Positions 1 to 7,591 of a stretch of DNA of 64,000 nucleotides are shown here, piece after piece (position 1 is the stretch's first letter; every line of letters starts with the position of its first letter). This DNA is from Pseudomonadota bacterium (GTDB lineage Bacteria; Desulfobacterota; Desulfovibrionia; Desulfovibrionales; Desulfovibrionaceae), in NCBI GenBank assembly GCA_023419375.1, contig JAEZYD010000025.1, positions 91,300 to 155,299 of the forward strand, in the 5' to 3' direction. The translations under genes were made by a program, and so were the position numbers. A model generated the notes under the pieces. The model was not told where the DNA came from, made no database searches, and worked only from the letters and a program-made list of their open reading frames with translations.

Positions 1-897
1 ATTGGGAAAACGTGCCTTGAGCTTTACCGTGCCGGTGGAAAGATCAATCTGGTTGTCCAGCGAGAGCAGCCCGCCCACGTCAAGCAGACGTTTCTGCTCC
101 CTGTCCCAGGCCTGAACAGGCAAGGGACGGCGATCCACGTCATCCTCGTGGGCGCGCAGTGCCTGCACGACCAGAGGCACCTGACTTTCCGGCAGGGTGA
201 ACACGACATCACAGGGGCTGACCTCGGTAATACGCACAATACCGGATGTATCCGAGGCTTTTATCATGTTGCCCTCGTCCACATTGCGCAGGCCCAGGCG
301 GCCCGATGTGGGGGCCGTGATGCGGCTGTAGCTCAACTGGAGAGCGGCGGAATCCACGGCGGCCTTGTCGGCCTCTACCGTGCCCTCATACTGGCGCACA
401 AGGGCGCGCTGGGTTTCAAACTGCTGTGTCGCAATAAAGTTGCCCTGCGCAAGCTTGGCATAGCGCGCCAGATCCTTGCGGGCATTGTCCAGCTGGGCCT
501 GATCCTTGGCAAGAGTCCCCCGCGCCTGATCCAGCGAGGCCTGAAAAGGCCTGGGGTCGATCTCCGCCAGCAAGTCGCCAGCCTTGACCCTCTGCCCTTC
601 CTTGAAATGCAGGCGTTGCAACTGGCCATCCACACGGCTGGTCACGAGCACGTCGCTTGAGGGCAGCACTGTGCCCAGGCCATTGAGAAAATGGGGAACA
701 TCCTGAGCGAGGGCGGCAGCAACACGCACGGGCGGCGTATCCATGCCCATGCCACGGCGTGCCTGATTGCCGCTGAAAAACAAACGCCAGCACAGCAGCG
801 CCACCACGGCCAGCAGCACAAGCAGCACCCATCGGCGCTTGCCAGAAAACAAGCCGGAAGCAGAGGCCATGCCCTGCCGAGATTGAAGACCGGACAT
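1..897 (-). CDS. MdtA/AcrA-type RND efflux periplasmic adaptor (partial, C-terminus outside window)
   Basis: Periplasmic adaptor of a tripartite RND exporter, bridging an inner-membrane pump to an outer-membrane channel. The first 299 residues are visible. A membrane anchor lies at about residues 23-41. It is followed by the lipoyl half-motif region (DGQLQRLHFKEGQ, about 90-105), a coiled-coil hairpin (DNARKDLARY...QQFETQRALV) and the returning half with TAPTSGRLGLRNVDEGN, typical of MdtA. The ATG at 897 overlaps the stop of the upstream kinase (TAATG), so the gene is the last visible member of the ygiW-like/regulator/kinase operon. The RND pump subunits are expected just beyond the left edge. 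The family is clear; the exact substrate is not. Confidence 0.9.
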   Translation of the reverse strand, partial: MSGLQSRQGMASASGLFSGKRRWVLLVLLAVVALLCWRLFFSGNQARRGMGMDTPPVRVAAALAQDVPHFLNGLGTVLPSSDVLVTSRVDGQLQRLHFKEGQRVKAGDLLAEIDPRPFQASLDQARGTLAKDQAQLDNARKDLARYAKLAQGNFIATQQFETQRALVRQYEGTVEADKAAVDSAALQLSYSRITAPTSGRLGLRNVDEGNMIKASDTSGIVRITEVSPCDVVFTLPESQVPLVVQALRAHEDDVDRRPLPVQAWDREQKRLLDVGGLLSLDNQIDLSTGTVKLKARFPN

Positions 898-2468
898 TAT
901 ATGTCAACTCCCTGAGATATCGGAGGAAATACTACACGAAAGACAGCTTCGCCGTCTGCCGGATCTGATGCCATATCAAGCCGCCAGCCAAGTCTTTCGC
1001 ACGCTCTGAGCGCCAGCGAAAGGCCAAGTCCACTGCCGCTGACTGCTTTTTGGGTACAGCGCACCCCCCTGGCGAAAATATCAACGCCGGGGGGGATATA
1101 CCCGCGATTGCGAACAAGCAGTTCTCCCTGGCAAAGGGAAGCACTGGCGCGCCCATTTTCAGTATACTGGCAGGCATTGTCCAGCAGATTGTTAAACACG
1201 ATTGCCGCCAGTTCTTTTTGCCCGCGGGCAAGTACCGTGGTGGCGATATCAGCCTGCAAGGCTACAGGCGTGCGCTGTTCCGGGCCTCGCCCGGCCGCGT
1301 TTTTGCCAGTATGGCGTAGTGTACCGGCCACGCCGGTTTCACGGAGGCTTGCATCACTACCAGAAACAGGCGGGAGGGAGGGCTCTTTGCCAAGGTCAGC
1401 GGCCAATTCAGGGGCGATTTCAGAAGCCGGATCGGGCAAGCGGCCGGAAGCAGAAGAGCAATGCAGCAGACCGTCCCCTTCCATTTCCCGCACTATCCCC
1501 CACAGCAAAGCGCTGCAATCCAGCGTTTGAAATTCTATTTCTTCGGGCCGGCGAGCCAGCATCAGCAGGGTGCGCACGGTATTGGACATGCGAGCTGTTG
1601 TGCGCAACAGGCGCTGCACCACCGGGGCGAGGCTTTCAGCCTGCGGCAGCCTTTGCAGTTGCAGTTCAAGAATTTCAAGGCCGCCCTGCATAACGGTTAG
1701 CGGCGTACGCAGCTCATGGCTCACATCGCCCGTGAAATTGCTTTCGCGCAGAACAAACCGTTGCAGGGCTTCCTCGCGCGCAGCAATGGCCCGCGCCAGT
1801 ACGCCCACCTCGTCATCAAGACCTGTCAGCGGAATGGGAGCCATGCCATCCGGCGTTTCCTGCGCATGGGCCTGCATACGCTCCGGAGGGCGGCTTTCCA
1901 CAGCAGTGGTGAGCCTACTGAGCGGCCCGGTGAGGCGGCGGCTCAGCACAACCGCCAGCACGACCGCCAGCGCAAGGCCGCTGACGGCGCAGAGCAGCAA
2001 AATGCGGTTCAGGCGCTGTTTCAGGGCCAAAAAAGCGCCCGTGCCGCCATTGAGCACATAGATGACGTCATCCCTGCGCTCAATGAGAATAAATTCTTCC
2101 ATGTGACTGATGAAGTGCAGGCCGTCCGGCATCTCCTGCCACTGCTGCGGCACCTGCTTGCCCACAAGAAAGCGCCAGTGCATGACCACGGCAAGGTCTT
2201 CGCCGTAATACAGATTGCCGCCGCCGTTGTCTTCGGCTTCCCAGGCGCGCTTTTCAGCCTCAATAAAGGCTTCCATCACGGGCCTTGCGTGCCAGCCCAC
2301 AAGATAGGTCGCCAGCGAATCAAAGGAGAGCCGCCCCACGATGCCCAAGGCCGCGCTCATGATCAGGGCCAGAAACACAAAAGCCGCCAGCAGACGACGG
2401 CGGATGCTCGTTCTGCGGCGGGGTGCAGCTGCGTAGCTGCCTGCAAGCGGTGGTTCTGGCCGGGGCAT
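897..2468 (-). CDS. Sensor histidine kinase, QseC-like context
   Basis: Membrane sensor kinase of 523 residues. Membrane segments lie at about 24-44 and 153-175, enclosing a periplasmic sensor region of roughly 105 residues. A HAMP-like linker follows (about 176-235), then the H-box GDVSHELRTPL with phospho-acceptor His251, the N-box NNLLDNACQYT (about 426-436) and the G-box GSGLGLSLAL (about 478-487). Between the dimerisation domain and the N-box there is an unusually long, low-complexity insertion (about 335-400) absent from ordinary kinases. The start codon overlaps the stop of the response regulator by one base, so the pair is translationally coupled. The signal sensed cannot be read from sequence. 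Confidence 0.93.
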   Translation of the reverse strand: MPRPEPPLAGSYAAAPRRRTSIRRRLLAAFVFLALIMSAALGIVGRLSFDSLATYLVGWHARPVMEAFIEAEKRAWEAEDNGGGNLYYGEDLAVVMHWRFLVGKQVPQQWQEMPDGLHFISHMEEFILIERRDDVIYVLNGGTGAFLALKQRLNRILLLCAVSGLALAVVLAVVLSRRLTGPLSRLTTAVESRPPERMQAHAQETPDGMAPIPLTGLDDEVGVLARAIAAREEALQRFVLRESNFTGDVSHELRTPLTVMQGGLEILELQLQRLPQAESLAPVVQRLLRTTARMSNTVRTLLMLARRPEEIEFQTLDCSALLWGIVREMEGDGLLHCSSASGRLPDPASEIAPELAADLGKEPSLPPVSGSDASLRETGVAGTLRHTGKNAAGRGPEQRTPVALQADIATTVLARGQKELAAIVFNNLLDNACQYTENGRASASLCQGELLVRNRGYIPPGVDIFARGVRCTQKAVSGSGLGLSLALRACERLGWRLDMASDPADGEAVFRVVFPPISQGVDI

Positions 2469-3178
2469 CAGTCATTGTCTCCGGGGTCGGTGCTCAGACG
2501 ATAGCCCACATGCGGCACGGTGTGCAACAAAGGTTCGGCAAAAGGCTTGTCCAGTTCACGCCGCAGCTCATGAATATGGGTGCGCAGGGCGCTGCCTTCC
2601 GGCGGGTCGTCCCCCCAGAGAGCATGCTCCAGGTCTTCGCGCCGCACAAGGCCGGGCGCAACGCGCATCAGCTCATCAAGAATACGAAAACCCGTGGGGC
2701 TCAGGCGCAGGCGGCGGCCCTGCCGCTCGGCCCAGTGCTCGCCCGAATTAAACGTCAGATCCGCGTATGTCCACACAGCCCCGCCATCGGCGGTATTGCC
2801 GGACGACATGCGCCCACGCCGCAGCAGCGCACGTATGCGGGCTTCAAGCTCCTTGAGGGCGAAGGGTTTGACGAGGTAGTCGTCAGCCCCGGCTTCAAGC
2901 CCCTGCACCCGGTCGGCCACGGCATCCCTGGCGGTGAGCATAATAATGGGGGTGTGTTTGTGGTGTTTGTCGCGCAGTTCGCGGCACAGGCATATGCCGT
3001 CAATACCGGGCAGCATTATGTCCAGCACAATGCAGTCAAAGTGCTGTTCAAGCGCCATGGCAAGGCCCGTTCTGCCGTTGCGCGCGCAGTCAAGCTCATA
3101 GCCCAGCGGCTCCAGAAAGGCATAGAGGTTGGCGAGAATATCCTCGTTGTCCTCCACAAGCAAAAGGGCAACGGCCAT
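2468..3178 (-). CDS. OmpR/PhoB-family response regulator, QseB-like context
   Basis: Two-component response regulator of 236 residues. The N-terminal receiver has the acidic pair E9/D10, phospho-acceptor Asp53 (VLDIMLPG) and Lys104 (LVKPF). The C-terminal winged-helix DNA-binding domain occupies about 130-230 (LTFNSGEHWAER, LSPTGFRILDELM, LRTHIHELRREL). The gene lies between a YgiW-like OB-fold gene, two bases upstream, and its kinase, with which it shares one base. This is the order ygiW-qseB-qseC known from enterobacteria, here extended by an efflux adaptor. It probably activates its own operon, which is an inference. Confidence 0.93.
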   Translation of the reverse strand: MAVALLLVEDNEDILANLYAFLEPLGYELDCARNGRTGLAMALEQHFDCIVLDIMLPGIDGICLCRELRDKHHKHTPIIMLTARDAVADRVQGLEAGADDYLVKPFALKELEARIRALLRRGRMSSGNTADGGAVWTYADLTFNSGEHWAERQGRRLRLSPTGFRILDELMRVAPGLVRREDLEHALWGDDPPEGSALRTHIHELRRELDKPFAEPLLHTVPHVGYRLSTDPGDND

Positions 3179-3180
3179 TG

Positions 3181-3630
3181 TCAGCGCCTTGCCGGGCCAG
3201 TTTTTTGCGCCGGAGCCGCCGCTTCAGGCAGATCCTTTGGCGTTATGGGGCCGACGATGGATATGGAATCCACTTCCACTTCATTGGGCCGCTTGCGGTT
3301 CCAGTCCACATGCCCTTGCAGGCGCACCTTGTCCTTGGGCGTGATCGTCAGTTGCTCAAAAATCTTGTTGTCGATTTCCACAACAACCTGGCCACTGTGA
3401 TCCTCAAACAGATAGCGGTGCTTGCGCCGGGGCAGCTTTTCCACCAGATGCCCCTCAAGAACGCATGGCGCGTCATCCTGCGCGCCCAGCACGTCAACGG
3501 CCCGCGTCACCGTGGAGGCAACGCCTGGCCCCTCAAAACCTGCTGCGAGCGGGGCTGATTCCATTGAGATCACAAGGCTGAACGCAATGAGCAGAAAAAA
3601 AAGATACGGGGCGGGGCGCACTGTTTGCAT
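3181..3630 (-). CDS. YgiW/YdeI-family periplasmic OB-fold stress protein
   Basis: 149-residue exported protein with an N-terminal hydrophobic signal segment (about 10-30). It has a BOF/OB-fold core (EGHLVEKLPRRKHRYLFEDHSG, EIDNKIFEQLTITPKDKVRLQGHVDWN, EVEVDSISIV) characteristic of the YgiW/YdeI/NirD family. These proteins are linked to hydrogen peroxide, metal and peptide stress and sit next to qseBC in enterobacteria. A GGAG site stands seven bases before the ATG. It is the first gene of the leftward four-gene operon; the regulator starts two bases after its stop. The C-terminal 20 residues are Ala/Pro-rich. Confidence 0.85.
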   Translation of the reverse strand: MQTVRPAPYLFFLLIAFSLVISMESAPLAAGFEGPGVASTVTRAVDVLGAQDDAPCVLEGHLVEKLPRRKHRYLFEDHSGQVVVEIDNKIFEQLTITPKDKVRLQGHVDWNRKRPNEVEVDSISIVGPITPKDLPEAAAPAQKTGPARR

Positions 3631-3708
3631 GCTGTTCTCCAGAAAGGCCGGGCTGCGCCGCCGGATGGATTAATTACTGCGGGGAGTGAAGGCAGGAGGC
3701 AGACGGTA

Positions 3709-3765
3709 TTTTAAAAGCAGTTCCCGATGCCCGCGCACTGTGGCGCAGCCTGCGGACATCGGGAA
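3709..3765 (-). terminator. Stem-loop terminator after the second YgiW-like gene
   Basis: A perfect 9-bp inverted repeat (TTCCCGATG at 3721-3729 with CATCGGGAA at 3757-3765) encloses a GC-rich loop that can itself fold. On the minus strand it is followed by TTTTAAAA (3710-3717), as in an intrinsic terminator for the gene ending at 3785. Confidence 0.5.
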
Positions 3766-3784
3766 ATTTCCGCAACTTCGCGGT

Positions 3785-4177
3785 TTACTGCTGTATTTCA
3801 GCCTTACGCACGGCCATCACGCCTTCCTTGCCAGCCTTGACCACCATGACGCCGGTCAGGTGAACCTTGCTCTGCGCTTCAATATGCGCGGCAGCGGCGG
3901 CCTTTTTGCCAAGGGCCACGGTCATGCGGCCAGTGCCGTCTTCAAAGACGTAGCGGTTTTTCTTGCCCTGCACAGGTTCCACGATGGTGCCGGTAACGGA
4001 TACGGGGGTTTTGTTGGCAGCGGCCAAAGCCTTGGCTACCGTATCGACCGGAGCGACTTTTGTCACGCCCTTGGCCTTGCGGGCAGCGTGAGGAGCAGCA
4101 GGAGCATCGGTGGTGTTGGCGGCAAAGGCAGGGGCGGCAAGCATGAGGGACATGATCATGACGAGCAGATAACGCAT
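3785..4177 (-). CDS. YgiW/YdeI-family periplasmic OB-fold protein (second copy)
   Basis: 130-residue exported protein, paralogous in architecture to the one ending at 3630. It has a signal peptide MRYLLVMIMSLMLAAPAFA and an Ala-rich linker. The OB-fold core reads VSVTGTIVEPVQGKKNRYVFEDGTGRMTVAL...KVHLTGVMVV. The start was chosen at 4177 because GGAGG stands just upstream; an in-frame upstream ATG at 4246 has no ribosome site and would bury the signal peptide. It is separated from the operon at 3630 by a terminator-like stem, so it is probably transcribed alone. Function follows the family only: envelope stress or metal response. Confidence 0.82.
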   Translation of the reverse strand: MRYLLVMIMSLMLAAPAFAANTTDAPAAPHAARKAKGVTKVAPVDTVAKALAAANKTPVSVTGTIVEPVQGKKNRYVFEDGTGRMTVALGKKAAAAAHIEAQSKVHLTGVMVVKAGKEGVMAVRKAEIQQ

Positions 4178-4382
4178 AATTCCTCCAGAAAGGTGCTTAA
4201 AAAATTTTGCAACGCGCCACATGTCGCGTGCGGACTTACATTGCAAATATGCATGTCAGCAAAACGTTAAGAATGCCCCATCCTGTAAAAAAATATTTCT
4301 CTGCTGCGTCTTTCGCACGGGTGCTCTCTATTAACAGACGCAGTCCTTGTGATGCCGGTTCAAAACTGGTATGGTAGCTTAT

Positions 4383-4628
4383 ATGAAAGAGCTTGATCCG
4401 CACACCATCCGCCCCTGCCTTGCATGCGGCGGCACCAATGTCCATCTGGAATCCATGCTTCCCCCTGGTCGCAGGCAGGAGGTATGGCGCGTTGTCTGTT
4501 CTTGCGGGCAAACCTCGCAGCAGTGGTCGGTGTCGCAAGGAGCAGCCATCCGCGCATGGAACCGCAACCTTGCCAGCGAACACGACATGGATAAAATCGC
4601 TGCCCCCAGCGTAGCCCTCAAGAACTGA
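4383..4628 (+). CDS. Small zinc-ribbon protein resembling Lar-type restriction-alleviation proteins
   Basis: 81 residues with the Lar-like layout: IRPCLACGG at the N-terminus, a second pair VVCSCG about 25 residues later, and the closing AAIRAWNR. This small phage family often carries such paired Cys ribbons, and in Rac/lambda-type phages Lar modulates type I restriction. The ATG at 4383 follows GGTAG; an alternative start at 4371 adds four residues. It lies just outside the repressor and may mark the left end of the phage module. The assignment rests on the Cys spacing and the A-x-x-x-WN motif only, so the function is uncertain. Confidence 0.6.
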   Translation: MKELDPHTIRPCLACGGTNVHLESMLPPGRRQEVWRVVCSCGQTSQQWSVSQGAAIRAWNRNLASEHDMDKIAAPSVALKN

Positions 4629-4799
4629 GAGCAGCCTGCCACCTCGCTGCCCCATCGCTGCCCCGGCCAGAACGCTCAGGCATTGCATACATGGCAATGT
4701 ACGTAAGGCTGGTCTCTGCCGCGCACGGCTTGATGCTGCACGCCAGTAATGGGCAAAGCCCTGCGTGCGCCCACCGTGGCCGCATGCGGGCTGATTGTC

Positions 4800-5474
4800 T
4801 CAGTCCAGCTCCCGCCCTACCCATACGGCCCTGCCGATGATACGCACCAGCCCACCCAGTTGTTCGCTGGTATCGGCTTCTATGGGGGCGAAATCCGGGT
4901 TTATGCTGGTCAGTATGAGCTTGCCCGGCATGGCATCCAGCACCTTGAGATAGACCATATCCTCCACCCCCACGGCATATATTCGCCCTGGTACTGGCTC
5001 ACGCTGGCTCTGGTCTATCAGCACCACGTCATTGTTCACAATACGGGGCTGCATGCTGTCGCCAGAAACGCGCAACAGCACCATCTGCGCAGGGTTGCCC
5101 TTACGCCGTAAAAAATCCCACCTGAACGCATAGTGCCGCAGCACCTCGCCGCCGGTTTCAAAGCTTCCTGTCCCGGCAGAGAGCCGGGCTTCGGCCATGG
5201 GAACCATCATAAGCCGCGCTTCAGGCGTTTGCACCATACCGTTGCCGCAATCACCGCGCCCGGCCAGCAGCCAGTCCAGCGAACACTCAAGGGCATCGGC
5301 AAGCCGCACGGCATGGCTGCCCTTGGGCATCTGCCCGTTTTCATACTGCTGAATTGTCGTCAGGCTCAGACCCACCGTGTCTGCCAGTACCTGCTTGTGT
5401 AAACCCAAGTTTTCCCTGCGCTGACGCATACGTGCGCCAAAAGCTGATACCAGGGGCGCTTGTGCTTTCTTCAT
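4800..5474 (-). CDS. CI/LexA-like phage repressor (XRE HTH plus S24 peptidase)
   Basis: 224 residues. The N-terminal helix-turn-helix (about 10-60: LGLHKQVLADTVGLSLTTIQQYE) is joined to a C-terminal S24/LexA-type domain. Probable catalytic residues are Ser140 in VSGDSMQPR and Lys177 in VYLKV. A likely self-cleavage Ala-Gly pair is at 100-101 (LSAGTG). This architecture predicts RecA-stimulated autocleavage and induction by DNA damage. The start at 5474 is preceded by AAGGG; longer in-frame starts reach into the AT-rich region and lack a ribosome site. It faces the rightward genes across a 329-bp AT-rich control region, the classic immunity arrangement. Confidence 0.9.
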   Translation of the reverse strand: MKKAQAPLVSAFGARMRQRRENLGLHKQVLADTVGLSLTTIQQYENGQMPKGSHAVRLADALECSLDWLLAGRGDCGNGMVQTPEARLMMVPMAEARLSAGTGSFETGGEVLRHYAFRWDFLRRKGNPAQMVLLRVSGDSMQPRIVNNDVVLIDQSQREPVPGRIYAVGVEDMVYLKVLDAMPGKLILTSINPDFAPIEADTSEQLGGLVRIIGRAVWVGRELD

Positions 5475-5803
5475 GGTTTTCCCTTGTTTTTTGTTGCCTT
5501 GAAATGCCGGTGCCATCGATGCCGAAGAGCGCAGACCATTTTTTTCATAAAAAAAAACGAGCCTTTTGTACATATCTATATTTGTTTTTAGGTAATTTCA
5601 AGTTTTCCTTAAAGTTCAAAGAAAACTTTTAAATCTATGGAGAAACGAGAGCTGATTTTGTGCTTATTTTAAAATTTATGTTAATAAATTCATATTATTA
5701 AACCTTTTCTTATAAATAAAACTTTTCCTTGACTATCCCCACAAATAGTGATTTTTCTATTTTACGGCCCAATAAATTCAATTTCCTATTTTTGGAGCAT
5801 AGC
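5475..5803. promoter_or_regulatory. AT-rich divergent control region with operator-like dyads
   Basis: 329 bp without a gene, far richer in A+T than anything around it. It holds a perfect 7-bp inverted repeat with 7-bp spacer (TTAATAA/TTATTAA, 5681-5701) and a 10-bp palindrome ATTTTAAAAT (5666-5675). Both are plausible operators for the adjacent repressor. A TTGACT hexamer at about 5729-5734 could be a -35 box, but no well-spaced -10 box follows it. Confidence 0.55.
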
Positions 5804-6058
5804 ATGTCCGCATTTTCTGACGACATCCGTAACCTGAGCGCTGTGCTGGATTCCTTACACACTGGCGAGCGCGCCATCCAGCAGCCCATACTGCGCCTCG
5901 TCATCGACCACCTGCGTCTTCTGGCCTGCCAGATGGATCAAGCATTTCCAGCGCAGTTCCGCATCTGCTCGCAAAACGCGCCTTCAACGCCAGAATCGCC
6001 CGCAATCAACATATCCGCGCGTGCCTGCCAAACTGTGGAGACGCGCCATGACCAATAG
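5804..6058 (+). CDS. Small phage early protein of unknown function
   Basis: 84 residues, not recognised. It is the first rightward gene after the control region. GGAG lies about nine bases before the ATG at 5804; an earlier in-frame ATG at 5729 falls within the AT-rich control DNA and is less likely. The N-terminal two-thirds (about 4-50) is predicted helical and leucine-rich (LSAVLDSLHTGERAIQQPILRL), and the tail is Ser/Pro/Thr-rich. Its end overlaps the start of the Mor-like gene by 11 bases, so the two are coupled. The position, immediately downstream of an operator region, suits a Cro-like or regulatory early protein, but no DNA-binding motif is visible. Confidence 0.6.
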   Translation: MSAFSDDIRNLSAVLDSLHTGERAIQQPILRLVIDHLRLLACQMDQAFPAQFRICSQNAPSTPESPAINISARACQTVETRHDQ

Positions 6059-6680
6059 GCCCATTGACCCGGCAAAGCCCGATGACAATCAACCAGAACT
6101 TGCCACGTCGGAGGCGAAAGCCCCTGCCCCAGAGGGCGATTCACGCATCCGCCGCAAAAATAATCCCGCCTGGGGCAATGCCCTGCGTATGGCCGAAACA
6201 GAAGAACAATGGCGTGAACTTATCAACCACTTGCCCGACAATGCGCGCCAGATATGGAGGGCCCTCAACGACATGAAACAATTCTGGGGTGTGCTGCGCG
6301 CCTTTGGCGGGCAATGTATACGCGTACCGCGCAATGTGCCCAAGGACAAAACACATCCGTTGCGCAAAACTCTTGGCCTTAAATGCCTGCGCAAGCTCAT
6401 GGCGACCTTTGGCGGCACAAGCCTGTATGTCCCCCGCTGCACGGCTCTTGTGACGCGCCTCCGGCAACATGATATCGTCAAAGGTTTTTCACGCAGCACA
6501 GGGTGCGGTTCAAGCAGTACGGCTGCGGTGTCCAGCCTGGCGCGCCGCCACGGCATATCAGACCGCCGCGTATGGCAGATTCTTAAAAAAGAAAGTTCCG
6601 TCCCCCCGCAGGCCAGGCTACTGCTGAGGCTTGGCGATTCAGCGCAAATTTCTGCCCAAAAGCATGATAATGCGCTGTAA
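6048..6680 (+). CDS. Mor/C-family transcription activator (phage middle/late operon regulator)
   Basis: 210 residues. The C-terminal part has the Mor signature: an FGG-x-x-x-YVP strand (FGGTSLYVPR, about 121-130), a helical segment, then a helix-turn-helix LARRHGISDRRVWQILKK (about 164-181). In Mu, Mor and C activate middle and late promoters by contacting RNA polymerase. A second, similar motif, FGGQCIRVPR (about 86-95), precedes it, as if the dimerisation strand were duplicated. The first 40 residues are Pro/Ala-rich. The ATG at 6048 lies inside the end of the preceding gene. A strong terminator follows, and the lysis/structural operon begins beyond it, so this protein is the likely switch for that operon. 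Confidence 0.8.
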   Translation: MTNRPIDPAKPDDNQPELATSEAKAPAPEGDSRIRRKNNPAWGNALRMAETEEQWRELINHLPDNARQIWRALNDMKQFWGVLRAFGGQCIRVPRNVPKDKTHPLRKTLGLKCLRKLMATFGGTSLYVPRCTALVTRLRQHDIVKGFSRSTGCGSSSTAAVSSLARRHGISDRRVWQILKKESSVPPQARLLLRLGDSAQISAQKHDNAL

Positions 6681-6722
6681 ATTAAGCCAAAAACATCCTA
6701 TTGCCCGCCCTTAAAAAAATTT

Positions 6723-6750
6723 AAGCCAGCGTTTATGCTGGCTTTTTTTT
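6723..6750 (+). terminator. Intrinsic terminator after the early genes
   Basis: Perfect 8-bp stem AAGCCAGC/GCTGGCTT (6723-6730 and 6737-6744) with a 6-base loop and eight or more T residues. It separates early regulatory transcription from the late operon. Confidence 0.85.
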
Positions 6751-6806
6751 GCCACCAACGCCTCATTTGCCGCCCAGATACCACAAAAACAACGCCCGCT
6801 GCGCCT

Positions 6807-6835
6807 TTGACGCTACTGAACCCTTTCAGTCTTAC
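6807..6835 (+). promoter_or_regulatory. Candidate late promoter with symmetric spacer element
   Basis: TTGACG (6807-6812) and a weak -10 TCTTAC (6830-6835) are 17 bases apart. The spacer contains the dyad CTGAA-CCCT-TTCAG (6816-6829). It lies between the early terminator and the first lysis gene. A weak -10 with a symmetric element is what an activator-dependent promoter would show, but this is a reading by eye. Confidence 0.35.
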
Positions 6836-6906
6836 GCGCGCCCGACTTTTTGGCATGTTCTCCTCACGCCGCTCATTGCGGCCACACCATGCCAAGGAGC
6901 CTCATC

Positions 6907-7590
6907 ATGCCCGACCTGTTTGATACTGCCCATGACTTCACCGCCAGATGGGAAGGCGGCCTCACAGACCATCCCGCTGATCCGGGCGGTCTGACCAAGT
7001 ACGGGGTTTCCCTGCGCTGGGTGCAGGATCTTGCCCGGCAGGCCCGGCAGGAATGCCTGCGCCAGCACAGAAGCTGCGATGGCTGTTCTGCTGCGCGTAC
7101 CCCCAATTGCACGTACAGCGGCCTTGATCTGGATGTGGACGGCGATGTGGACGCTGACGACATCCGCGCCTGCACCAGGCAGCAGGCCGCCGCGCTCTTC
7201 AAAAAACACTTCTGGGATGCCCTTGGCTGCGCAGCCCTGCCCCTGCCCCTGGCCGTGGCCCTGTACGATGGTGCGGTCAACATGGGGCCAGCCAGAGCCG
7301 TGCGCCAATTGCAGCAGGGCATGAACGCCGTTGGCGAAGCCCAGCTCGACCACTACCGGCCCATTGCCGAGGACGGCATCCCCGGCCCGCGCACGGCAGA
7401 ACTGGCCGAAGCCCTGGAATCGGCCAACCTCCAGTGGTTTGCCGCCCGGCAAATGCTGCGCCTGCGCGACGCCTTTTACCGTGATCTGGCTGCCCGCCGT
7501 CCGTCCCTCAAGGTCTTTCTTGAAGGCTGGCGCAACAGGGTCAAGGCCCTGGCCCAGTATCTCGCGGAACTTGAGCGGGAGGCAAACTGA
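6907..7590 (+). CDS. GH108 N-acetylmuramidase (phage endolysin) with acidic-loop insertion
   Basis: 227 residues. The N-terminal glycoside hydrolase 108 domain begins with FTARWEGGLTDHPADPGGLTKYGVS; the proposed catalytic Glu is Glu16 in EGG. The peptidoglycan-binding type 3 fold follows at the C-terminus (AEDGIPGPRTAEL onward). Between them an insertion about residues 43-90 holds several Cys and a Ca-loop-like run DLDVDGDVDADDI, reminiscent of dockerin/EF-hand loops. AAGGAG stands seven bases before the ATG at 6907. No signal peptide is seen, so release should depend on the downstream holin. First gene of the late operon. Confidence 0.9.
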   Translation: MPDLFDTAHDFTARWEGGLTDHPADPGGLTKYGVSLRWVQDLARQARQECLRQHRSCDGCSAARTPNCTYSGLDLDVDGDVDADDIRACTRQQAAALFKKHFWDALGCAALPLPLAVALYDGAVNMGPARAVRQLQQGMNAVGEAQLDHYRPIAEDGIPGPRTAELAEALESANLQWFAARQMLRLRDAFYRDLAARRPSLKVFLEGWRNRVKALAQYLAELEREAN

Positions 7591-7591
7591 C

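Noticed and set aside
3785..4246. Longer start for the second YgiW-like protein at 4246
   Set aside because: The extra 23 residues lack a ribosome site and would bury a clear signal peptide beginning at 4177.
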